64,000 bases of DNA from Belliella pelovolcani (lineage in GTDB: Bacteria > Bacteroidota > Bacteroidia > Cytophagales > Cyclobacteriaceae). The notes below the pieces were generated by a model. It had not been told where the DNA came from. It saw nothing but the letters and a program-made list of their open reading frames with translations, and made no database searches. The position numbers and the translations under genes were made by a program. The stretch lies in the NCBI RefSeq assembly GCF_900156785.1, contig NZ_FTOP01000010.1, positions 1-64,000 of the forward strand. The letters are read 5' to 3'. Numbering within the stretch: position 1 is the first letter of the stretch; each line of letters starts with the position of its first letter. Shown here piece after piece: positions 1 through 7,901 of this stretch.

Positions 1-90
<90 letters not shown>

Positions 91-195
91 AGTTTATATA
101 CGCTACTCTCGTAGCTTATTCCTATCGGCTCTTATTGATATGCTTCTTGAAAAACTATCCTAAAATAGCCTCTCGTCGTTTCGTCTTACAACACT

Positions 196-204
196 TCAAT
201 GAAC
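196..204 (-). promoter_or_regulatory. Possible boxA-like element in the rRNA leader
   Basis: The minus strand reads GTTCATTGA about 105 nt upstream of the 16S gene, close to the GTTCTTTGA boxA form seen in rRNA leaders that recruit NusB/NusE antitermination factors. The match is short and has one difference, so this is a weak call based on position plus similarity. A small hairpin (GCTAC-TCTC-GTAGC on the plus strand) lies between it and the 16S gene. Confidence 0.35.
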
Positions 205-280
205 TTTTTTGAACTTCTTCTCAATCCAAATTGTAGTCTCTCGACCCTGATTTTTATACCCGTTCCGTTGAACAGGATTG

Positions 281-310
281 CAAAGGTAAGAAAGTAATTT
301 GATCAGGCAA
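281..310 (-). promoter_or_regulatory. rRNA operon promoter, proximal
   Basis: On the minus strand TTG (308-310) is followed after 19 bp by TACCTTTG (281-288). This fits the Bacteroidota sigma-A pattern TTTG/TTG - 17 to 23 bp - TAnnTTTG. It is placed to start transcription near 274, about 185 nt before the 16S gene. The 11-base core CTTACCTTTGC is identical to that of the promoter in front of rimO at 7268-7275. Confidence 0.75.
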
Positions 311-409
311 TCTTTTTGAAGTAAAAAAGTTTGAAAATTTTTAAACCCAAACACTTTTTTAAATCATATTTAACACCCCTTTTCAACTCCTTGCCCCCGT
401 TTGGGATTG

Positions 410-439
410 CAAAAGTGCAACTTATTTTACAATTAACAA
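410..439 (-). promoter_or_regulatory. rRNA operon promoter, distal (tandem copy)
   Basis: A second arrangement with the same 19 bp spacing lies 129 bp upstream of the first: TTG at 437-439 and CACTTTTG at 410-417 on the minus strand. The -7 box has C in place of the usual T at its first position. Tandem promoters are common in front of rRNA operons, which makes this plausible despite the imperfect box. Confidence 0.5.
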
Positions 440-512
440 GACCTAATCTCAAAGAAATTTTAAAACCATAACTACTATCCTGAATATCAATAAGAAAAAA
501 TTAAAAATGTTT

Positions 513-1253
513 TTAAAGCATTCTAATCTTGATGTTTTTATACCAAACAGTATCACCATGAGCTTGCAAGCCTATATAGCCCTTTTTCATTTTGGCATAC
601 TCAGGAAAGTCTTTCCACTTGCCTCCTTCTCTCCTTTCTAACCAGTCCTGGGAGTTTGGTGTAAATTCGACCGTTTTTTCCCCATTAAGCCAATAGCTCA
701 CCTTGGTGTTTTTGTAAATGATTCTAGATTCATTCCATTCTCCAGACTTTTTTACTACTTCCTTTAGAGTAGGAGCATACATGCCATAATCAGCAGCTAC
801 AGATTGTAAAGGATCTAATTCAGTTTTGAAACCCGATTGATCGACAACCTGATATTCGGGTCCAGTATAATAGGTCGCAGGTAAATCTTCCCTCTCAACA
901 ATATGGTATAATAATCCGCTATTACCGCCTTCTTGGATTTTCCATGTGAAGGCAAGTTCAAACTCCGCAAATTCTACAGGATAAAAAATTAAATCAACAT
1001 CACCTCCTAAGCATTTGATAGCACCATTTTCAACTGTCCAATTATCTGGAAAACTATCACCTAGGTAAGCTCTCCAAACGTCAGTTTCAATACCATTGAA
1101 AAGTAACATCCAGCCATCTCCTCTTTCTTCATCTGTAAGGGCATTGTCTGGAACTATGTCTAACATCTCCGACACCTCCACCTTTTCTTTAGCACAGGAG
1201 ACACATAAACAAATTAGATAAATCAATAAAAAATTCTTAAGCAAGTTTCCCAT
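513..1253 (-). CDS. DUF1080 (3-keto-disaccharide hydrolase-like) lipoprotein
   Basis: A 246-residue secreted lipoprotein. The N-terminus is a hydrophobic signal (LLKNFLLIYLICLCVSC) ending in a lipobox cysteine at residue 20, so it is probably tethered to a membrane facing the periplasm or outside. The rest matches the DUF1080/3-keto-disaccharide hydrolase fold, a concanavalin-like beta sandwich: LFNG at about 51-54, a WTVENGAIKC segment near 72-81, FELAFTWKI near 93-101 and a late YIGLQAHGDTVWYKNIKI segment. Family members act on sugars or glycoside derivatives, but the substrate here cannot be told. It stands alone, and the gene ends about 75 bp from the distal rRNA promoter. No clear promoter is seen; AACTTTTG lies near 1276. 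Confidence 0.88.
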   Translation of the reverse strand: MGNLLKNFLLIYLICLCVSCAKEKVEVSEMLDIVPDNALTDEERGDGWMLLFNGIETDVWRAYLGDSFPDNWTVENGAIKCLGGDVDLIFYPVEFAEFELAFTWKIQEGGNSGLLYHIVEREDLPATYYTGPEYQVVDQSGFKTELDPLQSVAADYGMYAPTLKEVVKKSGEWNESRIIYKNTKVSYWLNGEKTVEFTPNSQDWLERREGGKWKDFPEYAKMKKGYIGLQAHGDTVWYKNIKIRML

Positions 1254-1360
1254 TCTTATATTCGGTTAGTGAACCCAAAAGTTAATAAAAATTATCAGTA
1301 TCATTTCAATTAAACACTTTTCAATCCTTATCAGTCTTCCAGCATCATAGAATAAAGAAC

Positions 1361-1388
1361 TTTGGACAGAAATTAAACCTTAACTTTG
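1361..1388 (+). promoter_or_regulatory. Promoter of the DEAD-box helicase gene
   Basis: TAACTTTG at 1381-1388 is a full match to the -7 box TAnnTTTG, and TTTG occurs at 1361-1364. The 16 bp spacing is slightly short. Transcription would start near 1395, about 10 nt before the ATG at 1404. This box overlaps an in-frame TTG that would otherwise be taken as an upstream start, which argues for the ATG. Confidence 0.6.
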
Positions 1389-1403
1389 CTAAAAATTACA
1401 ACA

Positions 1404-2537
1404 ATGACATTTTCAGAACTTGGCTTGTCAGCCGCTCTTGTAAAAGCAGTTCAAGAACTAGCATATAAAAACCCCTACCCTATTCAGGTAGCTGCAATCC
1501 CTGCAACACTTCAAGGAAAAGACGTCTTGGGCATTGCTCAAACGGGATCAGGGAAAACAGCCGCCTATGTATTACCCTTACTTGAGACTTTACAAAATAA
1601 ACCAATCAATAAAAGTAGGTCTATTCCAATATTAATACTCGTACCCACAAGAGAGCTAGCGGCTCAAGTTCTCGAAGTCATTCAAACTTTCAACACATCG
1701 ATTCAGAGAAAAGCAAAAAGTGTCGCTGTATACGGAGGAGTATCTATCAATCCTCAGATGATGAAATTGAACGGCACCGACATTCTGGTCGCAACTCCAG
1801 GCAGACTACTGGACTTACTTTCGAAAAATGCCATTTCTCTTTCTCAGTTAGAAACTCTCGTGCTCGATGAAGCTGACAAAGTTCTGAACCTTGGTTTCAA
1901 AGAAGAAGTAGACGAAATCTTGTCTAGACTCCCATCAAAGAGACAGAATATCCTTTTTTCAGCTACTATGGAAGATTCGGTCTTGACATTGATTGACAAA
2001 CTACTCGAGAATCCCTTCAAAATCGAAATCAAGCCAGAGGAAGTAACTCCTGACCTAATAGAACAGGTTGCCTATTTCATCAATATAGAAAGAAAAGGTC
2101 CTTTATTAAGGCATTTGATTGAAATGAATAATTGGGAGCAAGTTTTAGTATTTGCATCTTCAAAAAGAGTTGCAGATAACCTCACCACTAAACTGAATAA
2201 ACATGGCATCCAAGCTATGGCTTTTCATGGAGACAAAAGCCAGGGAGGCAGAACAGAAGCATTGAAGCAATTCAAAGCTGGAAAATTACGTGTTTTGGTT
2301 GCAACAGATCTAGCTGGAAGAGGTATAGATATCAAAGAGCTTCCAATAGTGGTGAATTTTGAACTACCTAGATCACCAAAAGACTACATTCACAGAATCG
2401 GACGTACAGGTAGAGCTGGAGCCACAGGATCAGCTGTCACGATCATTACAGAAGAAGACAAACACCATTGGAAAGTCATACAAAAGAAAATGAAAAGGTG
2501 GGTAGAATTGATCGATGCTGAAAAAATGGATTTTTAG
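1404..2537 (+). CDS. DEAD-box ATP-dependent RNA helicase (RhlE-like)
   Basis: A two-RecA-domain RNA helicase of 377 residues that unwinds RNA duplexes, probably in ribosome assembly or mRNA turnover. In order it shows the Q motif region (F-x-E-L-G-L near 3-8, then YPIQ), motif I AQTGSGKT, PTRELAAQ (Ia), TPGR (Ib), DEAD (II), SAT (III), and HRIGRTGRAG (VI). The basic, low-complexity C-terminal tail seen in many RhlE proteins is absent; the chain stops shortly after the helicase core, so it is a minimal form. ATG at 1404 is chosen over an in-frame TTG at 1386 because that TTG lies inside the -7 box. It converges with the adenosine kinase gene, and a shared terminator lies between them. Confidence 0.93.
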   Translation: MTFSELGLSAALVKAVQELAYKNPYPIQVAAIPATLQGKDVLGIAQTGSGKTAAYVLPLLETLQNKPINKSRSIPILILVPTRELAAQVLEVIQTFNTSIQRKAKSVAVYGGVSINPQMMKLNGTDILVATPGRLLDLLSKNAISLSQLETLVLDEADKVLNLGFKEEVDEILSRLPSKRQNILFSATMEDSVLTLIDKLLENPFKIEIKPEEVTPDLIEQVAYFINIERKGPLLRHLIEMNNWEQVLVFASSKRVADNLTTKLNKHGIQAMAFHGDKSQGGRTEALKQFKAGKLRVLVATDLAGRGIDIKELPIVVNFELPRSPKDYIHRIGRTGRAGATGSAVTIITEEDKHHWKVIQKKMKRWVELIDAEKMDF

Positions 2538-2540
2538 AAA

Positions 2541-2572
2541 AAACCCTTCCGCTAGTATAAGCAGAAGGGTTT
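2541..2572. terminator. Bidirectional hairpin terminator
   Basis: AAACCCTTCCGCT (2541-2553) pairs with AGCAGAAGGGTTT (2560-2572) with one mismatch around a 6-nt loop. T-rich DNA follows on the plus side and A-rich DNA precedes it. It sits between two convergent genes (helicase ending at 2537, adenosine kinase ending at 2578) and can serve both. Confidence 0.85.
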
Positions 2573-2577
2573 TTATT

Positions 2578-3573
2578 TTATGGGTTTAATCTAGCCAAAA
2601 TCTCCTTGGCTTCATGCCATTTTAACCTAGGTCCAAATTGACTTACGATTTTTGAACTTGCCATAGAAGCTAACTTTCCACTTGATGCGTAAGAATGCCC
2701 ATTGGTGATTCCATACATGAAAGCTCCAGCAAACATATCACCTGCTCCATTGGAGTCTATTGCAGTAGTCTGATAAGGTTCAATATCAATAAAAGTATCC
2801 CCATCAAATATCATCGCTCCATTTTTACCTTGGGTAATTACAAAATGCTTGGCTACTTTTTTCAACTCCTCTCTAGCTTCCAAAAGATTGTCTTTTCCGG
2901 TATAAAGCATTGCTTCTTCTTCATTGGCAAATAGCATGTCTACGCTGTGACCAATGACATCATCAAATGCAGGCTTAAAATATTTAACCATAGCAGGATC
3001 TGAAAAAGTCATCGCAACCTTCACTCCATTTTCTTCAGCTAATTTTTTTGCATGTCTCATGGCCGCTTTGCCATTTTCAGAAGTAACCAAATAGCCTTCT
3101 ATGTACAAATATTTCGAATCTTTGATTGCAGCTTCGTTCACATCTGCTACTGAATATGTCTGAGTAATACCTAGAAAGGTATTCATGGTACGCTCGGCAT
3201 CTTCTGTCACCATGACCAGACATTTACCGGTAATCCCCTCCTCTAACTTATCTGGATTCAAGTTATTATCAACGCCTGCTTCCTTCATATCATCCATGAA
3301 AAATTTACCTAGCTCATCATTGGCCACTTTGCATGAATAGTATGATTTTCCACCAAACTGACTTACTGCAATAACTGTATTAGCTGCAGAACCGCCACAT
3401 TGCTTTTTGGCTTCCGCGGTATTGATCACTTTCATCAAGGCATTTTGACGTTCTTCATCTACTAAAGTCATCAAACCTTTCTCTACTGCATTATCTAGGA
3501 AAAACTGATCCTTCACTTTGAATTCAATATCTACCAAGGCATTTCCTATACCCGTCACATCGTACTTTTTCAT
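2578..3573 (-). CDS. Adenosine kinase-like PfkB-family carbohydrate kinase
   Basis: A 331-residue PfkB/ribokinase-family kinase. It shows the N-terminal GIGNALVD start of this fold, GGSAANT near 60-66 (substrate-binding region), and the C-terminal SNGAGDMFAGAF motif near 274, which holds the catalytic Asp and the anion hole. Bacteroidota proteins of this length and layout are usually called adenosine kinase, so phosphorylation of adenosine (or a related nucleoside or sugar) by ATP is likely, but PfkB substrate calls from sequence alone are uncertain. The stop codon touches the bidirectional terminator. It is followed on the same strand by no other close gene. Confidence 0.85.
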   Translation of the reverse strand: MKKYDVTGIGNALVDIEFKVKDQFFLDNAVEKGLMTLVDEERQNALMKVINTAEAKKQCGGSAANTVIAVSQFGGKSYYSCKVANDELGKFFMDDMKEAGVDNNLNPDKLEEGITGKCLVMVTEDAERTMNTFLGITQTYSVADVNEAAIKDSKYLYIEGYLVTSENGKAAMRHAKKLAEENGVKVAMTFSDPAMVKYFKPAFDDVIGHSVDMLFANEEEAMLYTGKDNLLEAREELKKVAKHFVITQGKNGAMIFDGDTFIDIEPYQTTAIDSNGAGDMFAGAFMYGITNGHSYASSGKLASMASSKIVSQFGPRLKWHEAKEILARLNP

Positions 3574-3624
3574 GCTATATTATTGTTGTTTTTTTTTAAT
3601 CTGAAACCTCACCTTAAGTATTAA

Positions 3625-4791
3625 TTATTCGAAAATCGGGTGTCTCTCGAATGGTTTTTCCCTGTCAAATAAATACCTATAAGTGTGGTGTGTTTTGTAT
3701 ATTTCTGCATTGAGCTGCTCACATACACGCATCATCTTGGGATTGAAGTCGCCTATCCAATTCATCTCAATGGTTTTATAAGGAAATGAATCATGCTTAG
3801 CAAATTTTTCATTATATGCCATGATCATAGCGCTTTCTACACCTTTTCCTTGGAACTCTGGCACTACACCAAACACTAAACCCAACATCTTGTTGGGAGG
3901 GTTGAATATTTTGTTGTAAAGAAATTTCAACTTCCCTATCAAATCTAATTTACCATTGACATACTTGAAAAGCTGGTTGATTTCTGGAATATTGATAAAA
4001 AATGAAACTGGTTCTCCTTTATGAAATCCAAAATAAATCAGGCGACCATCCATAATGGGCTTCATTTTCCCAAACATCAATTGAGTCTCTTTGAGCGTCA
4101 AACTCTTACCCATGTGTCTGGCCCACGCTTTATTATAAACTGTCATGAAATATTCAGGAGCTTTCTCGGAAAGCTCTCTGCCCTTCATATGCCTAAATTC
4201 AAAATCTGGATCATCAATAACTTTATTCGCCCTTTCGATCATTTTCTGATCAAACCCTACACCTTGAACAGGGCGCATGTAGGTGAATTGCTTGAAGTAA
4301 ACTTGAAAGCCATAAGCTTCGAAAAAATCTTTATAATAAGCAAAATTCCAAGGCATGTTATAGTTAGGTGGAGAAAATCCCTCCACTAGCAAACCCCACC
4401 ATTTGTCTCTTTCACCAAAATTAATCGGCCCATCCATTGCCTCCATTCCTTGATCTTGAAGCCAGATCTTGGCAGTATCAAAAAGTAAAATAGCTGCTTC
4501 CCTCTGCTCCACGCACTCAAAAAAGCCTATGCCTCCCGTAGGTTGCTTTTCTTTCATCTTTGGATTGACAAAAGCTGCTATTCTACCTATTGTATTTTCT
4601 TTTTCATCTTGAAGCAACCATCTTTTCGCCTTGGCACCTAATTTAAATAACTTGTTGGTCTCTGAATGGAATAACCCCTCAATGTCCTTATCAAGTGGCC
4701 TTATCCAATTGGGCTCTCTTTGATACAAGCGAACTGCCATTTCTAAAAATTCCAGTTGATGTGCAGGGCTGCTGACTTCAATAATCCTCAT
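3625..4791 (-). CDS. GNAT-superfamily acetyltransferase-like protein
   Basis: A 388-residue soluble protein. The C-terminal half carries a recognisable GNAT acetyl-CoA-binding motif, VVPEFQGKGVES near 310-321, with a long N-terminal region rich in aromatic residues (for example NFGERDKWWG and YNMPWNFAYYKDFFEAYG). It is about twice as long as a single GNAT domain, which suggests a tandem GNAT fold with a degenerate first copy. Substrate unknown. The start MRIIEVSSPAHQ is preceded by a good -7 box 24 bp upstream. The gene lies 51 bp before the adenosine kinase gene on the same strand and may or may not be co-transcribed in the reverse order. Confidence 0.75.
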   Translation of the reverse strand: MRIIEVSSPAHQLEFLEMAVRLYQREPNWIRPLDKDIEGLFHSETNKLFKLGAKAKRWLLQDEKENTIGRIAAFVNPKMKEKQPTGGIGFFECVEQREAAILLFDTAKIWLQDQGMEAMDGPINFGERDKWWGLLVEGFSPPNYNMPWNFAYYKDFFEAYGFQVYFKQFTYMRPVQGVGFDQKMIERANKVIDDPDFEFRHMKGRELSEKAPEYFMTVYNKAWARHMGKSLTLKETQLMFGKMKPIMDGRLIYFGFHKGEPVSFFINIPEINQLFKYVNGKLDLIGKLKFLYNKIFNPPNKMLGLVFGVVPEFQGKGVESAMIMAYNEKFAKHDSFPYKTIEMNWIGDFNPKMMRVCEQLNAEIYKTHHTYRYLFDREKPFERHPIFE

Positions 4792-4814
4792 GCTTTAATT
4801 TGGTTAAGAATCGC

Positions 4815-4822
4815 CAAAAATA
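4815..4822 (-). promoter_or_regulatory. Likely -7 promoter box of the GNAT-like gene
   Basis: The minus strand reads TATTTTTG, a match to TAnnTTTG, 24 bp upstream of the ATG at 4791. No convincing TTTG/TTG is present at the right distance upstream, so only the -7 element is called. Confidence 0.45.
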
Positions 4823-4870
4823 AGCATATAATCTGAAAGTCCGAAGATTGACCTTGGAAGCAAATCGAAA

Positions 4871-4900
4871 ATCAAAACAAGGGAGAGCATTCACTCTCCC
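4871..4900 (-). terminator. Terminator of the glycerophosphodiesterase gene
   Basis: Perfect 7-bp stem GGGAGAG (4881-4887) / CTCTCCC (4894-4900) with a 6-nt loop. On the minus strand it is followed by TTGTTTTGATTTT, a U-rich tail in the transcript. It lies about 70 bp after the stop codon at 4969. Confidence 0.75.
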
Positions 4901-4968
4901 CATAAATAGTCAAAGACAAATTTTAAATCTATTCAAACATCTGAATCATAAATCTTATGTTCAAAGGA

Positions 4969-5844
4969 TTAATTCCCTCCTTTCGGAGCTAAATTTGGAT
5001 AGTCCGTGATGATCCCATCTACTCCCATGTCAAGTAGCGATTGCATTTGTTCAGTGGTATTCACAGTCCAAGGAATAACCTTCATGCCTTTTTCCTTCAA
5101 ATCACTAACCACATCCTTTGTCAAGCCCACAAAATAAGGTGAATAAATCTCTGGCTGAAAACCAAGTTCTTTCAATTGTTCCTGTGATTTTCTTGAGTCA
5201 GTGATCAGCATTGCCAAAGTCACATCAGGATATTTTTGATTGTAATATTTCAAAACACGAAAGTCGAAAGACTGTATATTCACTCGGCCCCAAGAAATAC
5301 TGGAATCAATCAAATCATAAACCATATCCGAAAACTCAGCCGGGCTAGGATGATAAACACCATCACCTTCAGGGCTGCTTTTAATCTCAATATTGTAATA
5401 TGGTTGAGGTAAATCGTGATTGGCTACATATTTCTCTACCACATCAAAAAGATCTTTCAGTCTTGGTTTGGTTACATGAAACTTGACTTGCTGTGGAAAT
5501 CCCACATGAAATTTAGAGCCTGAGTCATATTGCTTCACCTCTTCGAATGTCATTTTGTAAATATTATGACTTCTATCTCCTTCAGGAATTTCTTTCCCCT
5601 CTGGTGTCAAACAAATCAAGGGATTCATGTAAGGTTCGTGCGAAACGATGATCTCTCCATCTTTTGTTACTGCCAAATCCAACTCAAGCGTAGTCACTCC
5701 CAAATCCAAAGCTTTGATCATCGCTGGAATAGTATTTTCAGGCATCAGACCACGCGCACCACGGTGGCCTTGAAGATCATAAGAAAACTGTGCTTGTAAA
5801 ATCATTGGCAGCATAACTAAAGCAAAAAGGAGAATCTTTTTCAT
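4969..5844 (-). CDS. Glycerophosphodiester phosphodiesterase, secreted
   Basis: A 291-residue enzyme that cleaves glycerophosphodiesters (for example glycerophosphocholine) to glycerol-3-phosphate and an alcohol. After a signal peptide (MKKILLFALVMLPMILQA) comes the GDPD signature: GHRGARGLMPENT with the catalytic His and Arg, then LELDLAVTKDGEIIVSHEP, which holds the metal-binding Glu/Asp and second catalytic His. IEIKSSPEGD further on supplies another metal ligand, and the C-terminal region ends with GVDGIITDYPN. Periplasmic location is inferred from the signal. ATG at 5844 is preferred; an in-frame TTG 33 bp upstream would put an odd hydrophilic piece before the signal peptide. Single-gene unit with a hairpin terminator on each side. 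Confidence 0.92.
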   Translation of the reverse strand: MKKILLFALVMLPMILQAQFSYDLQGHRGARGLMPENTIPAMIKALDLGVTTLELDLAVTKDGEIIVSHEPYMNPLICLTPEGKEIPEGDRSHNIYKMTFEEVKQYDSGSKFHVGFPQQVKFHVTKPRLKDLFDVVEKYVANHDLPQPYYNIEIKSSPEGDGVYHPSPAEFSDMVYDLIDSSISWGRVNIQSFDFRVLKYYNQKYPDVTLAMLITDSRKSQEQLKELGFQPEIYSPYFVGLTKDVVSDLKEKGMKVIPWTVNTTEQMQSLLDMGVDGIITDYPNLAPKGGN

Positions 5845-5881
5845 ATTTTTTTGTTTGCAAATTACACTTTGTCTCAAAACA

Positions 5882-5919
5882 AAAAATCACCACAATATGA
5901 ATTTATTGTGATGATTTTT
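5882..5919 (-). terminator. Terminator downstream of rimO
   Basis: AAAAATCACCACAAT (5882-5896) pairs with ATTGTGATGATTTTT (5905-5919) with one G-U-type mismatch and an 8-nt loop. The A/T ends give a U-tract in either direction. It begins 10 bp after the rimO stop codon and separates it from the glycerophosphodiesterase gene. Confidence 0.8.
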
Positions 5920-5928
5920 AAACCTTGA

Positions 5929-7248
5929 TTATTGCGTGTCTTGAACCTCTCCATAGAGGTCAAACTCCGTAGCGTCTGTGATTTTGACATCAACGAAATC
6001 TCCAACTCTGCAATAATATTTGGCTGCATCAATGAGCACTTCATTATCTACTTCGACTGAGTCGTATTCTGTCCTACCTACAAAATGCCCCCCTTCTTTC
6101 TTATCAACCAATACTTTGAAAGTTTTACCAACTTTCTCTTGATTGAGATCATAAGATATTTGCTCCTGAATCTCCATCAGGTGATTGGCTCTAGCTTGCT
6201 TTTCTTCCTGAGGGATAACATCTTCCATGGTACCGGCGTGTGTGTTTTCTTCGTGTGAATATGTAAAAACACCCAAACGCTCAAATTTCATTCTCTCCAC
6301 AAAATCAACCATTTCCTGATATTCCGCTTCTCCTTCTCCCGGATGTCCTGCGATCAATGTGGTCCTGATAGCAATATCTGGCATGATGTCTCTAATGGAG
6401 TGAATTAACTCTTCCTGCTTTTCTCTTGTCGTTCCACGACGCATGGTTTTCAATACAGAAGTTGATCCATGTTGCAAAGGAATATCGAGGTAATTACAAA
6501 TATTTGGTCTTTCCTTCATCACATCTATGACATCCATCGGAAAACCCGTAGGATAGGCGTAGTGCAAGCGAATCCAATCGATGCCATTTACATCTGATAG
6601 TGCACGCATGAGATCTGCCAACCTTCGCTTCTTGTATAGGTCCAAACCATAGTAGGTCGAATCCTGAGCAATAAGTAGCAATTCTTTGGTACCATTAGCC
6701 GCCTTATGTTCGGCTTCCTTAACCAAATCTTCTATAGATCTAGAAACATGACCTCCACGCATTAATGGAATCGCACAAAAAGAACAAGGCCTATCGCATC
6801 CTTCAGATATCTTCATGTAGGCATAATGCGAAGCATGTGTGAGCAGCCGCTCTCCGACTAACTCGTGCTTATAGTCTGCTTTGAATTTTTTGAGAATAGC
6901 CGGAAGATCTCTCGTTCCAAAAAATGCATCTACTTGTGGGATTTCCTTTTCTAAGTCATCCTTGTACCGCTGAGAGAGACAACCTGTCACATAGACCTTG
7001 TCTACCAAGCCTTGTTCTTTGGCATCTACATATTGTAAAATAGTGTCAATAGATTCTTGCTTGGCATTATCTATGAACCCACAGGTATTGATGATGATGA
7101 TATTATTATCTTCACTATTAGACTCATGACTGGCATTGATACCATTTCCTTTCAGCTGTGTCAATAATACTTCCGAGTCCACCAAGTTCTTGGAACAGCC
7201 CATGGTGATGATGTTGACTTTGTCTTTTTTTAATGTTCTCGCTTTCAC
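5929..7248 (-). CDS. rimO: Ribosomal protein S12 methylthiotransferase
   Basis: A radical-SAM methylthiotransferase of 439 residues that adds a methylthio group to an aspartate of ribosomal protein S12. It shows the N-terminal MTTase domain (INIITMGCSKNLVDSE-like block with its cluster cysteine), a second cysteine in INTCGF and a third in VTGCLSQRY. The radical-SAM CDRPCSFC motif (CxxxCxxC) follows near residue 156. The RimO-type segment RLHYAYPTGFP and a C-terminal TRAM domain (about 375-439) complete the layout, separating it from MiaB. The start is taken as GTG at 7248 (VKARTLKK): a strong -7 promoter box lies at 7268-7275, so longer in-frame starts further upstream would not be transcribed from it. 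That start gives the family's normal length. Confidence 0.93.
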   Translation of the reverse strand: MKARTLKKDKVNIITMGCSKNLVDSEVLLTQLKGNGINASHESNSEDNNIIIINTCGFIDNAKQESIDTILQYVDAKEQGLVDKVYVTGCLSQRYKDDLEKEIPQVDAFFGTRDLPAILKKFKADYKHELVGERLLTHASHYAYMKISEGCDRPCSFCAIPLMRGGHVSRSIEDLVKEAEHKAANGTKELLLIAQDSTYYGLDLYKKRRLADLMRALSDVNGIDWIRLHYAYPTGFPMDVIDVMKERPNICNYLDIPLQHGSTSVLKTMRRGTTREKQEELIHSIRDIMPDIAIRTTLIAGHPGEGEAEYQEMVDFVERMKFERLGVFTYSHEENTHAGTMEDVIPQEEKQARANHLMEIQEQISYDLNQEKVGKTFKVLVDKKEGGHFVGRTEYDSVEVDNEVLIDAAKYYCRVGDFVDVKITDATEFDLYGEVQDTQ

Positions 7249-7267
7249 AGATTTCCTACTTTGGACG

Positions 7268-7275
7268 CAAAGGTA
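7268..7275 (-). promoter_or_regulatory. rimO promoter, -7 box
   Basis: The minus strand reads CTTACCTTTGC, with TACCTTTG matching TAnnTTTG and the 11 bases identical to those of the proximal rRNA promoter. Transcription would start about 12 nt upstream of the GTG start at 7248. A clear -33 TTTG at 19 bp is not visible. Confidence 0.65.
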
Positions 7276-7750
7276 AGCAAATTCAAGAAGTGGCATTTGT
7301 ATTTTCATAGAATTCTCGGAATATACCTCAGTCAAGCAAAAAAAATAGATCGTCGGAAATTTGGCATTAACTCTCTAAATAAATCTAGTATGTATATCCG
7401 CAATTATACCATTATCCAAATTCAATAAGAGACTATATAAATCCGATACTAATAGATATTGGATATTCATTGATATTGGCTATAAATCACAGGTTTGTTC
7501 CATTATTTAGGTTCTACTTGTAGGTAATCGGACAATCATGAAACTTAGTAAAGCTAACCCAGATATTGATAGGAAATGAATATTAATTTGATGTGGACAA
7601 ATAGCAATAGATCAAACCGAAGAGTTGACTTATTCGCAATGAATAGAATAATCAGATAAAACAACGAATCCTTAAAAAAATCACAGATTATGGAAATATT
7701 AACTATCTAGGATTTTTTTGCCTTTTTATTAAAATATCCTTAATGATTTA
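7276..7750. other. Gene-free AT-rich stretch
   Basis: About 475 bp between the rimO promoter and a candidate small-RNA promoter. Neither strand holds a convincing reading frame, tRNA or hairpin. An 11-base string, CGGACAATCAT (7530-7540), occurs again near 10751. The remainder is AT-rich and looks like decayed or plain spacer DNA. Confidence 0.5.
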
Positions 7751-7784
7751 TTTGCTTCAACTGAAGAATATCTAGCTACTTTTG
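7751..7784 (+). promoter_or_regulatory. Candidate promoter of an intergenic small RNA
   Basis: TTTG (7751-7754) and TACTTTTG (7777-7784) face right with 22 bp between them, at the long end of the range for Bacteroidota promoters. No protein gene starts downstream on the plus strand before 8562, yet a plus-strand terminator follows at 7832-7866. Confidence 0.45.
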
Positions 7785-7790
7785 GATTCG

Positions 7791-7866
7791 TACAGCAAAC
7801 GAACATTTTTTCAACTCCTTGCATTATTTTTAAGCGTCGATGTGAATCGACGCTTTTGCTTTTTTA
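7791..7866 (+). ncRNA. Candidate small RNA (about 75 nt)
   Basis: Inferred only from signals: a promoter-like pair at 7751-7784 and a strong plus-strand terminator at 7832-7866, with no reading frame between. The predicted transcript would begin near 7791 and run as an unpaired U-rich segment containing AACUCCUUGC before the terminator hairpin. A small stem (TTCGT / ACGAA at 7787-7803) overlaps the predicted 5' end. The ACUCCUU piece resembles the anti-Shine-Dalgarno tail of 16S rRNA. No known RNA family is recognised; it is too short for 6S RNA, tmRNA or RNase P RNA. Confidence 0.35.
7832..7866 (+). terminator. Strong intrinsic terminator, plus strand
   Basis: AAGCGTCGAT (7832-7841) pairs perfectly with ATCGACGCTT (7846-7855) around a GTGA loop, followed by TTGCTTTTTT. 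The U-tract lies on the plus side only; on the minus strand the hairpin is followed by AAAAATAATGC. It therefore serves a rightward transcript, although no plus-strand protein gene ends nearby. Confidence 0.75.
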
Positions 7867-7901
7867 CCTCCTGACTAGATAGCCAACATTAACTCAGCAT
7901 T

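Noticed and set aside
381-396. TTTTCAACTCCTTGC shared between the rRNA leader region and the small-RNA candidate at about 7810
   Set aside because: A 15-base match in an AT-rich 64-kb window can arise by chance; there is no extension of similarity on either side.
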